Below are positions 52,601 through 62,214 of a stretch of DNA of 64,000 nucleotides, piece by piece. A program made the position numbers and the translations under genes. Within the stretch, counting starts at the first letter, position 1, and every line of letters begins with the position of its first letter. Origin of the DNA: Epiperipatus broadwayi (Eukaryota; Onychophora; Udeonychophora; Euonychophora; Peripatidae); NCBI GenBank assembly GCA_028023455.1, contig JAQFVV010012511.1, forward strand, positions 808,001 to 872,000, written 5' to 3'. The notes under the pieces were generated by a model that had not been told where the DNA came from, ran no database searches, and worked only from the letters and a program-made list of their open reading frames with translations.

Positions 52601-55600
52601 TTAAAAAGAGAAAACTAAGACAGTTTAAACTTAAAAACACAAATTTATTGACTTGAAAATAAATGCAATATTTTCTCTTACTATAATTTTCATGTAGCTG
52701 CTTACATTTCTATCATTTTTTTTTTTTTTGTCTCTTGAATTCCTGCTGATTTTATTTCTTTAATTTTTTTTGATTTGCATTTTCTTTTTTTTTTTTATTA
52801 TTTTTAAAATATCTGCTTTGATTCAGATCTTGGGTAGTTTCTCTTATTCTTACTAAATCATTATTTCCTTTCTAATTTTTTTTTTTTAATTTTGCTATCT
52901 ATTTTATATCTCTTCTTACTATTCTTTTTGTCATAGTTTTTTTTGTAATTCGTTTACAATCATTTTGTGCTTTATTGTTTTACAAGAGAATCTTTATTTT
53001 TATGTTTGGTTTTAAGTTTTCATGTAGATATCAAAATGTGCAGATAATAGCAAACCTTTAGGTTTTTTGGCATTTATATACACATTGAAATAATATAATC
53101 ATTTCTTCTAATTATAATCATCCATTATTTCATAGCAGACAGAAATAGGTAGTATAGTACAGCATAGGTATTTAATCTTCGGAGACAAACTAGACATAGC
53201 AAGGGAAGGATAAAGCCATTTAAACATAATAATAAAAAACATAAACATTTGAAGAAGTAACCAATTTATAATACTAATGAATAGGCATGTATTATTTTAC
53301 ATATATGCGCATGCATGTGTGTATGTAATATTTATTATTTATGTATTAATAAAATAATAATAATAATATATGATTAATATTTTGAACTTATAAGATAGTT
53401 AATAAAAGATTGTTAATTTATATATGCACATTCAAAAGTAAATAATTTAGAAAAAATGCATTTTAGGAATTTATCATCTGCACATTCTAAAATTGATAAG
53501 AAATTAAATTGTCTACAATGTTAAAATAGCTATAATTGTAATGTCTGACATGATATTATTGCAATGGTAGGGCAAAAATATGAGAACTTCCTTAGATATG
53601 TGAACCAACTTTCTAGCAAAGTCTTCAGATTGGTTTAGGAATAAAATACTATGAATTCTTACTCTTTACTATAACTTCATAAATAAATTAAAAGATTACG
53701 TACAAAAGCAATCATCAGTATTAAGTGTTTAAGCATAGTTCAATAAACGAAAAATAATTTGCAGTCAACAACCAGGATACAAATACCAGAACTCTCAAAT
53801 AAATAATTCAGGAATATTTTATATTTATGACCACAAGCTTATTTAAATTAAAATTAGACATTAAATTGACATTTCTATTTGTGTGTAAGTTATCAGTAAA
53901 CTTAAGCAAGAATTTTTAATATTAAACCTTAAACATATATTATTTATTGCCATTTTATATATTTTAAAGTGTTTTGTAAGAAGTACATATTTATAATAAT
54001 GATTGAATGATTTAAATATTTAAGTTTTAAATATTTTAATTTTGTTTTGATAATAATAAAAAACTTCACATAAGTTTATTTTAAGTAAATGAATTATTAA
54101 AACTCAATTTAGAAAAAAAAAAATACAAACAATTTTACTTAGAATGTTAAACATTTGAATTTAAATAAATGAATGTAGGGCAAGATACAATTGAGACTGT
54201 TGGACAATGCAAATGTCTTAAATGATTTTTGAACTTTATTTTATATGTGTTAAATGAGAAAGTGTTAAATGCAGACTATAATTTTATAGAACCTTGTTAG
54301 AAAATGATAGTGCAATGTAATATAATGTAAATGCATGAATTCATTTGTTATTTATAGAGATGATGAGCTTGAGATGTGTGTATATCTAATACATTTTTAT
54401 ATAATCAGTATTAGTAACAGGTGTGAAGATATTAAAATTATTAAAGTCAGAAATAAGGGTTCTGTTGTGAGTATATTGTTCTGTCTCAGGTATAAAATGC
54501 AGGTGTGAAATTCCTGTTTATTTGTCCTACTTTTACTTTAAAAATAATTATTCACATGAACCTGGCATATGATGATTAGTTCTGTACTTATCATTGTGTA
54601 TTGATGTAATCATATTATATAGGCATATATATTTATGCATGCACTTGAATCCAGTCAGATATATGATAAGAATCCTAGTTATATCCATTTTATTATATTT
54701 TAGATATGACGCATTAATGTTAATGTATTTTACATACACATTTTTTGCGTAGCATAAAATCACTACGGGCCACTCGTGTATAATCTAATCTGCAAGTGAT
54801 GTGCGGTGAGTGACATGAGATAAGAAGGAAAATCAAGGAGGCCTATTTCATTAACTTAGATGAAAACTCGTTAAATAAAAGAGACACGTTTTACGCAATC
54901 TCGAAGAAATGGCAGACCTAATTTGAATAATTTGGATCTGTTGGTTTAAATAAATATATAAATTGAACATCGCTATCTAGCTATAGCTTTGAAAATGTAG
55001 GCATAGCTTTTTCGAAAAGCGCTTTAGAAATAAATAAATAGAATAATAATATATATTTGAGTTTATGTGGAGATGTTACCGTAGAATATCTGATTTTAAT
55101 ACACATCTTATTTTTTGCATTTTTATAGAGAACTGTGTGTATGATTATTGTTGATAATAAAATTGCTTTATTACAGATAACACATATAATATGGCAAAAT
55201 GCTTTGGTCATTGGTTTTTAATCTTGTCTAAAGATCTCATTTTCATTTATATGTATATGAACTGAGTGAAATTATATACATTCATATTTTACGTGATAAT
55301 TGAAGTAATAGTGTTATAGCTTTAATTTTAGTATAGGAATGAGATTACACAATAATAAAATTAAAATAAAATGTAATGCTAGCGAGAGATATATGTATAA
55401 AGCTACATATATCTGCGTTACATGTTTCATAATTTTAAAAAATATATACACCTGGGTCTCTTTTTACGCGGACTTATTTAACACGATTTTGAAGTTACGC
55501 GATTCGTGTTTCACCAGAAGTCGACCTCCGATAATGCGCTATTACTTTAAATAATAAATTTCGCACACTTACGTTATATTGAAAGTAATAGCACATTATT

Positions 55601-58600
55601 GGAATTCGACTTTCATCTCAGTAATTTCAATATTTTCAGTGCTTTATAATAGTAACATTTTATGCAATAATGAAATTAAAATCATGATTTCCACATTTTA
55701 TGTATACACACATTAAATTTTACAAGATTATAATGTAAATTTGTTCAAACATTGTGCGTGTTAATTTTGCATTTTAAATCACATTCTGTTTTTGCTTTTT
55801 AAAAAAGAACATAATCAATTATTAATCATTTAGTATCCACAAGTTTATTTTTAAAAGGTCAGTAATAGCAGTGGGCACAATTAAAAATTAAAATCTGATT
55901 TTTAATTGTAATTAACAATTTAAAAATTACTTACGGGCGACTTGAAATTAATATGATGTAAAACGAAATTTGATTTTTAAACAGAATTGAAAATTAAAGA
56001 CAAAAATAAGAATTTAATTTTTAGTTGTTAGTTTTAATTAAATTTTTCCCAGCAGTTGTGAATAAATGTCTTTTTATTATCATAAGTCTAAGTTCATAAA
56101 TAATTAATAAAATCATCGTCGTCGTCAACAGAAAACCATTAACATAACATGAGAGTGAACTTGGCGCTAGTTGTATTTCCTCTTGTGAGAATAATTGCTG
56201 AGATATTCTTGACTTCGTTTAAGGAGAAGCCAAATACATCACATCACATCACATGAGAATCTGATTTTTTACTAGTTTGCAAACGAACGTCTTTTTTGGG
56301 CAAATAGCGATAATAATTAAAAGTGTATAAAAAATGCAAATTACTGTACTGTAAATTATGCATAAAAATATATTATTTTGAATAAAATTAAATATTATAG
56401 TTAAAAAAAGTTTGTCTTGTATCATTTTTTTTCAAATTTGAAATTTTTTATTAGTCATAATTTATTTCCTTGTTTTTTTTTTTTGCGTGAATTTTAAAGT
56501 AATTTTATGTTGGTGCTTTGCTTTTACGCGAATTTTGAAAAATTACAGACCGCATCCATCCTTTTTCAATGTAAGTTACGTCTATTTTTGCGCGATTTCG
56601 TTTGCGCGTGTTTTCTGAGGAACCTATCTATCGCGTAAAACGAGATCCAGGTGTATGATTAAATTTATTTGGAAGAAATAATTATTTCAGAAGTAGATTT
56701 TTAAAATGCAATTTTGTAAAATAAAAAGATTGTATTTTATTGTTTGTTCTTTTAAAAATAGAATAAAGTTTTAGTACAGAGAGTGTGAGTGGGGGGATCT
56801 AAAATAAAGAGATTTAAAACTCATTCTCTTCTCTTAAGAAAGTAAAATGTATAAAAATAAGTAAATATGAAAAATCAAAATAAAATTAGTTTGTAAAAGA
56901 AAACTTTAGAAAATGTAGTTTAAAAGATTACTGATGGAATTAATTAAAAGAAAAACATGTGAACTATCTCATAAAAGTGATAGTAGATTAATCTAAGAAA
57001 AGATTAGATAATGAAAATGTAAAAATCAATTAGATTAACGAAATGTAAAAATTAAGTAATTAAAAACAGACTTAAGTTACAATCAAAATTAAAAATAATG
57101 ATAAGGAATTAAAACAATGAGAGAGAGAAGGTGTAAAAAATTTCAGCTGGGTATTGCTATTTATTCCACTTTTGAGTTTGTGAATCATTCCGGTCTTCAT
57201 TTTATGATTGATTCATTACATTATTCATTGCTCCAGAGATTCAGAAATCTAAGGACAAATAGAACCATTCATTACTGCTGCAGAAAATATTGCAGAAACC
57301 ACATATCTAGCAACATGCCATAGTAGACAATTTTAGAAGTGTTTGACTGGGCTTCAGGCCCCAAAGTCCTTTACAAATCAACTGTTCCCCTGAACCCTCA
57401 TTGGAAACTGATGCCAAAATGGCGAAATAGATGCTGCTGCAAACTCTCTCTCTCATTGTCAAGACCAAGAATGGAAAACAAGTCCTGAAATCATCGATGG
57501 AGATGAAAAAGCCAACCAATTGGAAAGTAACACTAATGTGAACCAAAACCAAGTGTGCTGTGTCATCTAATATCACGAAAACCTAGGTAATATATTTTTC
57601 CATTATAATTTTTTATAGACACTTTATTTTTAAATGAACTGAATTTTAACAAAGGACTATGATGAAATTTAGTCTGATTAATCATTTATATTGTTTTATG
57701 TAAATTTTCGTGTTACTGTGTTATTTTATACTATGTTAGATACGTCTGTGCATGAATAAATAATAATGTTTGCTTAATTATTATTTTGTCTTTCTCTTGT
57801 CACTGCGTCATCATTAATTTCAAGTTATAATTGTTATATGTGTTAAGTTAAATGTGCTGGACCCTGATACCGAATATGAGCTAGCCTGGGATATGTCAAG
57901 CACTGGATTGTGTGACTGTCATTCGAAACATGCTGACTATATAACATATGGTTGGCTGGCATCTGAGTTTGATCCTCAAAACAAATAAAATGCTTTGAAT
58001 GGCAGGGTTTGATTCTAGCAGTCGAGATGGATCATAATCAGCAAATGTGATCATGTTTGGATAACTTGATCTGGCCATGGGTATCATTGATGGTTGTGCT
58101 ATCAGTGGTATTCTCTGTTTGAAGGGCCGGTCTGTTCCCGTAGTGTTAAAGCCAAAATTATAAAAGGTAATATGTTTAAAAGGTATTTAAACATAGCAAG
58201 AATAAGCTTTATTTGGAGGGACCAGGTTCAAAAACTAGAAATGAAGTCTTAAATAATTATAAAAATTGTAGTATTTGATTTTATAATATGTTGGATACAT
58301 GACAGCATTACTCCCACATATCAATTAATTTATTATAACTTTGGCATTAACAATGTGAGAACTAAATTTCTCTTTTAGTTGTAGAGTTATTGATTTATTT
58401 ATGTATTAATTAATAAACATATGTTAAATAGTTTTATTTATTATATCTGTTATCTAATTCCTTTTTTAAAAAAAAATGTACTTGTATTAATGTTTTCACT
58501 TATTATTTTCACTTGTAATTACTATAATATATATTGTAACGTTTTTTCCGTTTTGATCGATTCTGGTAGGCCTTCTTTTACACACTAAGAAGTGAAAGTT

Positions 58601-61600
58601 AATCAAGCTATGGAGAAAGAAATATCTCATTCCTATTTCCAAAAACATAGCTATATTTCCTGATTAACTGGCCTACTAATTATTATGACAGGAATTGCCG
58701 ACAAAGTTAGTTTTAATTTATAAGACGGCGCTTATAGTCAATAGACTCCTAACTTCCTCGTATCCCATAATTTTGACGCAAGTAACTAAAAGATAGGGGT
58801 TATGATTTCCTCTAACTTTGTTATTTTTCAGCCAATATTACATCTGGAGCTTAGTTAATAAATATTGGCTAAGGTAAATTATACACTCAAATCCTAATAA
58901 ACTAACCTTAATAAATTTAATAACTGTCATTAATAATGCTCAATCAATAGTTGATATTAGAAATAAATATTTTATTCTAACGAATTAAAATATTAAAAAC
59001 ACAACACATGCTAATCCAGATATGAATCAATTAATTAAAACAGTTCATATTACACTTAGATTTCTTAGGTAAACAAAAGTTTCTTGAATAATAAAATTTA
59101 ATGTTTCTATCAGAATTATACTATAAGGTTATTGGAGAATGATTTGCAAACACTTAATTTAGTCACAATCCGTATTAATTAATCATAGCTTACCGGTAAG
59201 TTTAGCGAGTTTACAAAGATTGTTGATTACCATGCATAGTTTTTCATGAGGTAGAAGGAGCTCGTGGCCATTAGTTTTAACTTGTTCTTGGTTAGTCCTA
59301 TAGGCTAGTCACAAAAGCTTTTCTGGAGTCGACGTCTTTATGATGAATGATGTCAAAAGCTTCGATCCACTCCAGCATAATGAATTATTTCAGCGTAGAG
59401 TGGTCCTCGATCTCATGATCCAGGACCAGCCAAAAGAAAAAACAGACAAGACCCTGATCATACTGGTATTCTTTTTTTTATACTAGAGCTTCGGTTTTCA
59501 GACTGCTGCGCTTATTTTTTTTTGTCCTTTTATCAACATACAAGATAATAATCTTGTACATTCTTTCTTAAATTTAAATTACAAACTTTTTTTTTTAAAC
59601 AGCTTCCAAAAAGGTTTTGCTGATTGTAATCTGCGTGTGGAATTCTCTTTCCTTTAGTTTATCTGGATTAGTAATCTGCTTGTCTTTTATTCTTTCCAAT
59701 TTTAACTTTTATTTTTAATTACATAAAAAAAAATATGAACGAAAAATGTAACTTTCATTGTACATTTAAAAAAAAAAATTATACAAACTAAAAAAAAAAT
59801 TTTAATTGCATCTTTTAATAAGATCGCTAAATTTACTTTTTCGTTTAGCTTTTACCAAATGCCAATATATTTGTACCATATATAAATAAACGGTACAATA
59901 TATTTATGATAAAATTTAAAATTATACAAATTAAGACATCAACAATATAATTAGCAAAACAATAAAATAGTGAACTTATGAAAGAGACAATGACATAATA
60001 AATTGAGAGAAAGAGAGAGAGCATATTTGTCTATGTATATATTGTATTCAAATATAGATTTGGATGACTATGGATATGATGCTTTGATTATCCTTATTTA
60101 AAAAATATTTACTATTATTTATTCTTTTTGTGATTAAATTGAATATTATGATAATGAAATATATACAATGATGAAATAATATTAAATTTATAAACTTTAA
60201 GCTTATTTGCATATAAAGAATAGCAGCAGTTATTTTCTTGTGACCACGGAGCCGGAATCAGAAATGTAAATTAGGAAATTAACATTTCATTTTTTACAGT
60301 TGCATTTTCATGATTGCAATGGTTACCATTAATATTACTAAAACATTAATGAGGTTTATGGGATAAGAAAATAGCTGTTATTGTATTTTATAGATAAGTA
60401 CACACAAAATATATTAATGTCTAGTTTTTTTTTTAATTTTTTATGGAATTTTTTTTTTTTTATAAGTAGATATGGCATTCAGACTGTATTTAATTTTATC
60501 TAAGTTCTGTGTTTTCCCAAGGCTTACAATTTTTTTTATCTTAGATTTTGCACTTTATTCGAATGAAATTATAGTTTAAATCTATACTTACTCTAGTTAT
60601 AAATACTTGGAATTGATTTTGATATTTTTCTATAATCATTATTCATTTTGTGTGATACTAGTTTCTATTTAATATTTATAACTTATTTTTGTTTACTAGA
60701 AAATAATGTTGGATATAATAATATTATGGATTTTAAACATTTTTACTAATCTTTTGATTTTCTACTTTCCAATTCAAAATTTTCAATTGTTTTTTAATCT
60801 TTTTTTTTTAAATACTGTTGTCTAGTCTTTCATAAGTCATTATATTCGCTGATTATGTACAATACATTTTTTATTCATTCATAAATATATAAATAATTTG
60901 AGATAAGCATGTAAATTTTAATCAGAGATATTTTTTCACTGTATTTCTATATAACTGTTACAATGTGACTCATCTTTTTTTTAATGCAAATTTTATTCTT
61001 TTCTTTTTAAATAATTTTTTTAGAAAATTTTCTAGTCATTTTGAAAATTCTGATATTCCACATTGCAATTTTGCAAGAATTTTTTCTGGAAAATGCAAAC
61101 TTGCAGGATCAGTCTTTTAGTATTTCCTCATTAAATATTTTAAGAAAATGAGAGATAGTGGGTTTTATTTCATTTTGTTTTGCAACACAATTATTTAAAA
61201 AAGTTATATACATGTTTTTTTTTTTTACTAGTACTGAGCCCTTGATCAGTTTTGACTAAATAGAGACCTTTATTAATTTTTATCATAGATCGTTATGTCT
61301 TCAATTTTAAGATTAAAACTTATGTCGCAATTATATCAATCATAGGGTTTCAGAATCCCCACTTACTTAATGTAAACTGGTGAGCTTTTTTAAAATAAGT
61401 CAATATATAATTTAATTATATTATTTTAATAATATAATTAAGATTAATAGTCAGTATATTCATCTGTTAACACAAAAACTCATTCTAAAAAAAAATCAAT
61501 TTATGATTATTAATTTCATAAAAATATATAGTTTTAATATATGCATTTGCTATTTTTATAAAATAATTTAATATTAAATATAATTTGTTGCTTTAATTAT

Positions 61601-62214
61601 ATATTTTTCTAAATTCTGCGTTTTTTTTTATAATAATGTATATCAATAATACTTCAAAATAGCTTGAGTATGATACATATGCGGATCTTCCTCCCTCCCA
61701 AAACAATACTTAAACCAATTATTAATAAATTGTAAAATTTGTATTTGAGAAGCAATTAGATGATTCAATGATTTCAGTAATAAGAATATATTTTGTGCTT
61801 TTTTAAACCAAAGAAGAAAATATGCATCCATTTTTTTAGATCAATAATTGTAAAAGAAAAAAAAACTTGAAACTTCTCTAATAAATTGATAAACATCTTT
61901 GCAAAATGATAAATCGTTATTAGCATTTGAATTAAAGTTGAAATAATAATATACTTGTTTAACTTTATTTTCAAAAATTATTTTTTTATTTCATTTGATG
62001 CTGTTTAAATATATATTTTAATATTATTTCATTTGATACTGTTTACATAAAAATTTTAATATTATTTAATTTAGAATTGAGTAAGGCTGTAGTCAAACTT
62101 GAAAATTATAATGAGAAGAAAGATCAGGAATTAGAAGAGTTACAACTGACAGTTGAAAATCAGCGTAAAGACCTTGCCCGACAAGAAGAAACAAAGAAAA
62201 AATTACAACTCGAG
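22486..62214 (+). CDS. CIP2A: CIP2A orthologue, coiled-coil tail (seven exons, partial gene)
   Basis: Encodes part of CIP2A, which binds and restrains PP2A-B56 and, with TOPBP1, holds broken chromosomes together in mitosis (known from vertebrates). Exons join as 22486-22696, 32196-32258, 32342-32452, 35998-36185, 44123-44236, 52247-52329 and 62075-62214. All have GT/AG borders, and the phases agree throughout, giving about 303 residues without a stop. The signature is [24 protein letters not shown] and [18 protein letters not shown], which I recognise as the start of the CIP2A coiled coil (vertebrates have [13 protein letters not shown]). After it the colinear heptad pattern continues through [14 protein letters not shown] to the window end. 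The N-terminal armadillo-like half must lie upstream, and about the last 70 residues downstream. Introns are 8-10 kb except two. Family assignment is from memory of the protein, not from a search. Confidence 0.88.
23600..23735 (+). repeat. Dispersed repeat, copy R4
   Basis: Diverged relative of the repeats at 42417-43170. It shares ggttgtataaaatgg, the agctgtagggagcttg region and ctaattacattaagttcaat (near 23709). Family unknown; it could be the tail of an old transposon. Confidence 0.5.
24324..25378. mobile_element. GG-ended, 8-bp-TSD element (Merlin-like), copy 1
   Basis: Left end GGTACTCATCTTATAGCTAA and right end (complement) GGTGCTTGTCTTATAGCTAA form an inverted repeat. It is flanked by tatacaat (24316-24323) and tattcaat (25379-25386), an 8-base duplication with one mismatch. 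The interior is non-coding, with a 49-base tandem at 25012-25152. The right 85 bases are related to the right end of the element at 50034-51801. GG termini with 8-9-base duplications fit the Merlin superfamily; no transposase is present, so this is inference. Confidence 0.65.
25012..25152. repeat. 49-bp tandem repeat, nearly three units
   Basis: The motif cgtaacacaagtaaaaaaat recurs at 25018, 25067 and 25116, a 49-base period, followed by an ACGATAGAAAATTGAT-like part. It lies inside the GG-ended element, whose relative at 50034-51801 also has A-rich internal repeats. Confidence 0.75.
28700..28930. repeat. Degenerate tandem repeat, about 148 bp
   Basis: Two diverged copies of a block reading gaattgacatttaataatta and later gattaaaatttacatata, at about 28722 and 28870. 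Further weak copies may continue to about 29130. Confidence 0.4.
30145..31017. mobile_element. Tigger/pogo-like element, copy 1
   Basis: 873 bases between TA duplications (30143-30144 and 31018-31019). Ends CACTTGGGTCTCTTTTTACG and (complement) CACCTGGGTCTCGTTTTACG. TA targets and a TIR of this style, with AAAACGAGACCCAGGTG at the right end, recall Tigger/pogo elements of the Tc1/mariner superfamily. The interior is non-coding. A subterminal inverted repeat pairs gtcgatttctgataatgcgc with cacattattggaattcgac near 30300. Confidence 0.75.
31220..31250. repeat. Small palindrome beside an AT microsatellite
   Basis: TGTAACAACTGTTACA at 31220-31235, directly followed by an AT run. The ends are the same as those of the LTR elements in this window; it could be a tiny LTR remnant or chance. 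Confidence 0.3.
31337..31397. other. 61-base near-perfect hairpin
   Basis: Arms 31337-31363 and 31371-31397 pair at 26 of 27 positions around a 7-base loop (ttcacaaaacaatcatttct on the left). The size resembles a microRNA precursor, but near-perfect pairing fits a young inverted repeat better. No expression evidence. Confidence 0.5.
32196..32258 (+). CDS. CIP2A: CIP2A exon w2
   Basis: 63 bases, phase 0 at both ends, after a long T-tract acceptor and before GTAAGT. Encodes [20 protein letters not shown] and one more residue, the start of the coiled coil. Confidence 0.88.
32259..32341 (+). other. CIP2A short intron, 83 bp
   Basis: GTAAGT at the left and TATTTTAG at the right. The only short intron in the window. 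Confidence 0.85.
32342..32452 (+). CDS. CIP2A: CIP2A exon w3 (signature exon)
   Basis: 37 codons, phase 0 at both ends. Contains [13 protein letters not shown] and [13 protein letters not shown], the most conserved part of the CIP2A tail and the main basis of the assignment. Donor is the weaker GAG/GTATTT. Confidence 0.9.
32453..35997 (+). other. CIP2A intron, 3.5 kb
   Basis: Holds a degenerate LINE (about 33400-35040). The rest is AT-rich without recognisable features. Confidence 0.6.
33400..35040 (+). pseudogene. Degenerate LINE with endonuclease and RT remains
   Basis: A-rich, stop-ridden sense strand. At 33660-33850 fragments read [10 protein letters not shown] and, 50 codons on, [13 protein letters not shown], matching the RxLAVxL and ILGDLNxxVG positions of an apurinic-type endonuclease. 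At 34800-34990 fragments read [22 protein letters not shown] and a later KNNLFY.SWKG, matching the RT blocks (K..E..L..R, QxGFRKGR, FIDLEKAF). Order is that of a non-LTR retrotransposon. Many frameshifts; long dead. Confidence 0.55.
35998..36185 (+). CDS. CIP2A: CIP2A exon w4
   Basis: 188 bases, entering in phase 0 and leaving after two bases of a codon (AA/GTGAGT). Encodes [10 protein letters not shown] through EQFNEQIE, strongly charged with heptad spacing. The open frame continues upstream into intron; the acceptor TTTACAAAACAG sets the true start. Confidence 0.87.
37140..37555 (+). pseudogene. LINE 3' end fossil
   Basis: Reads [11 protein letters not shown], then about 35 codons later [14 protein letters not shown], the LRWFGHVxRxD motif at the C-terminus of many invertebrate LINE reverse transcriptases, with the YGxETW-like motif before it. 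It ends in a GATGATGATGAT run, as RTE-like LINEs often do. Not joined to the fossil at 33400-35040, because exon w4 lies between them. Confidence 0.6.
42417..42610 (-). repeat. Dispersed repeat, copy R1
   Basis: Contains cttaatgtaattagaaac, aagctctccacagccattc and cttatacaactgatacacat. Inverted relative to R3 and direct to R2 (443 bases on). Confidence 0.7.
42860..42975 (-). repeat. Dispersed repeat, copy R2
   Basis: Same left part as R1 (from aatatttaaa through tgatacacatgaccaca), then it diverges. Confidence 0.7.
43028..43170 (+). repeat. Dispersed repeat, copy R3 (inverted)
   Basis: Reverse complement of R1, from tgctggttcagcatgaaata to ccttaattacatatg, so R1 and R3 could form a long stem. 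Moderately diverged. Confidence 0.7.
44123..44236 (+). CDS. CIP2A: CIP2A exon w5
   Basis: 114 bases; the first base completes the codon split from w4 (giving N) and the last two (CA) wait for w6. Encodes [15 protein letters not shown] through [13 protein letters not shown]. Acceptor AAATTTCAG, donor CA/GTAAGT. Confidence 0.87.
46124..46631. repeat. 254-bp tandem duplication, two units
   Basis: Units 46124-46377 and 46378-46631 are almost identical, with a few substitutions (for example ggataggttcagatcat against gaataggttcagaacat). Each contains an inner 33-base duplication of atggcatggataatggaaag. The high similarity indicates a recent event. Confidence 0.85.
48391..48789. mobile_element. 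hAT-type MITE, Charlie-like
   Basis: 399 bases with ends CAGGGGTCCCCAATC and (complement) CAGGGGTCCACAACC. A perfect 8-base duplication GATTAATG flanks it at 48383-48390 and 48790-48797. The subterminal ends are GC-rich (ccaggtggcgggcacca, gcgccatggtgcccgcgg) and the middle AT-rich. No transposase. The end sequence is typical of hAT elements of the Charlie group. Confidence 0.88.
50034..51801. mobile_element. GG-ended, 8-bp-TSD element (Merlin-like), copy 2
   Basis: 1768 bases. Terminal inverted repeats of about 70 bases begin GGTAATAGTATGAATACTGA on both strands. The flanks ATGTAGAA at 50026-50033 and 51802-51809 are identical. The interior has a less AT-rich left part (50100-50760) with an uncharacterised 74-codon frame at 50531-50755, and A-rich degenerate repeats on the right. 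No transposase recognised. GG ends plus an 8-base duplication suggest Merlin; a new family is possible. Confidence 0.8.
50981..51640. repeat. Degenerate internal repeats of the GG-ended element
   Basis: A block like caaaccaacccccctccacc followed by ACCAACTGTTGGTTTATTAA returns at about 50981, 51264, 51379 and 51581, with a partial at 51124, spaced 115-202 bases. Copies carry A-runs of varied length. Confidence 0.65.
52247..52329 (+). CDS. CIP2A: CIP2A exon w6
   Basis: 83 bases after a long T-tract acceptor. The first base completes the Q codon; one base (G) is left before GTAATA. Encodes [15 protein letters not shown] and [12 protein letters not shown], in line with the SIAQLIEKEEQRK region of vertebrate CIP2A. 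Confidence 0.85.
55449..56653. mobile_element. Tigger/pogo-like element, copy 2
   Basis: 1205 bases between TA (55447-55448) and TA (56654-56655). Ends CACCTGGGTCTCTTTTTACG and (complement) CACCTGGATCTCGTTTTACG. The outer parts match the element at 30145-31017 closely, but the middle (about 55840-56300) is longer and mostly different. The subterminal inverted repeat pairs ccgataatgcgctattactt with gaaagtaatagcacattatt. Confidence 0.75.
57110..58140. other. Less AT-rich stretch of unknown nature
   Basis: More balanced base content than the neighbours. A short plus-strand frame ending about 57567 finishes in CCVI, which looks like a prenylation box, but it has no ATG and no good acceptor. It may be an old transposon or a processed gene piece. 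Function not recognised. Confidence 0.3.
58535..59897 (+). mobile_element. Probable solo LTR
   Basis: 1363 bases starting TGTAACG and ending CGGTACA (one base off CGTTACA), set in AT repeats that give ATAT on both sides, as for the LTR element at 10850-19717. No coding. Its middle shares ctccagcataatgaatta (about 59384) with 29791. No internal domain next to it. Confidence 0.5.
62075..62214 (+). CDS. CIP2A: CIP2A exon w7
   Basis: 140 bases; two bases complete the split E codon and the exon ends on a codon border before GTTTGT (a weak donor). Encodes [17 protein letters not shown] through ETKKKLQLE, coiled coil near the C-terminus. At least one more exon is needed. Confidence 0.85.

Larger units (their letters stand above)
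52330..62074 (+). other. CIP2A intron, 9.7 kb
   Basis: Contains a Tigger-like element (55449-56653), a less AT-rich stretch of unknown nature (57110-58140) and a probable solo LTR (58535-59897). The rest is AT-rich with AT microsatellites near 52440. Confidence 0.6.
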
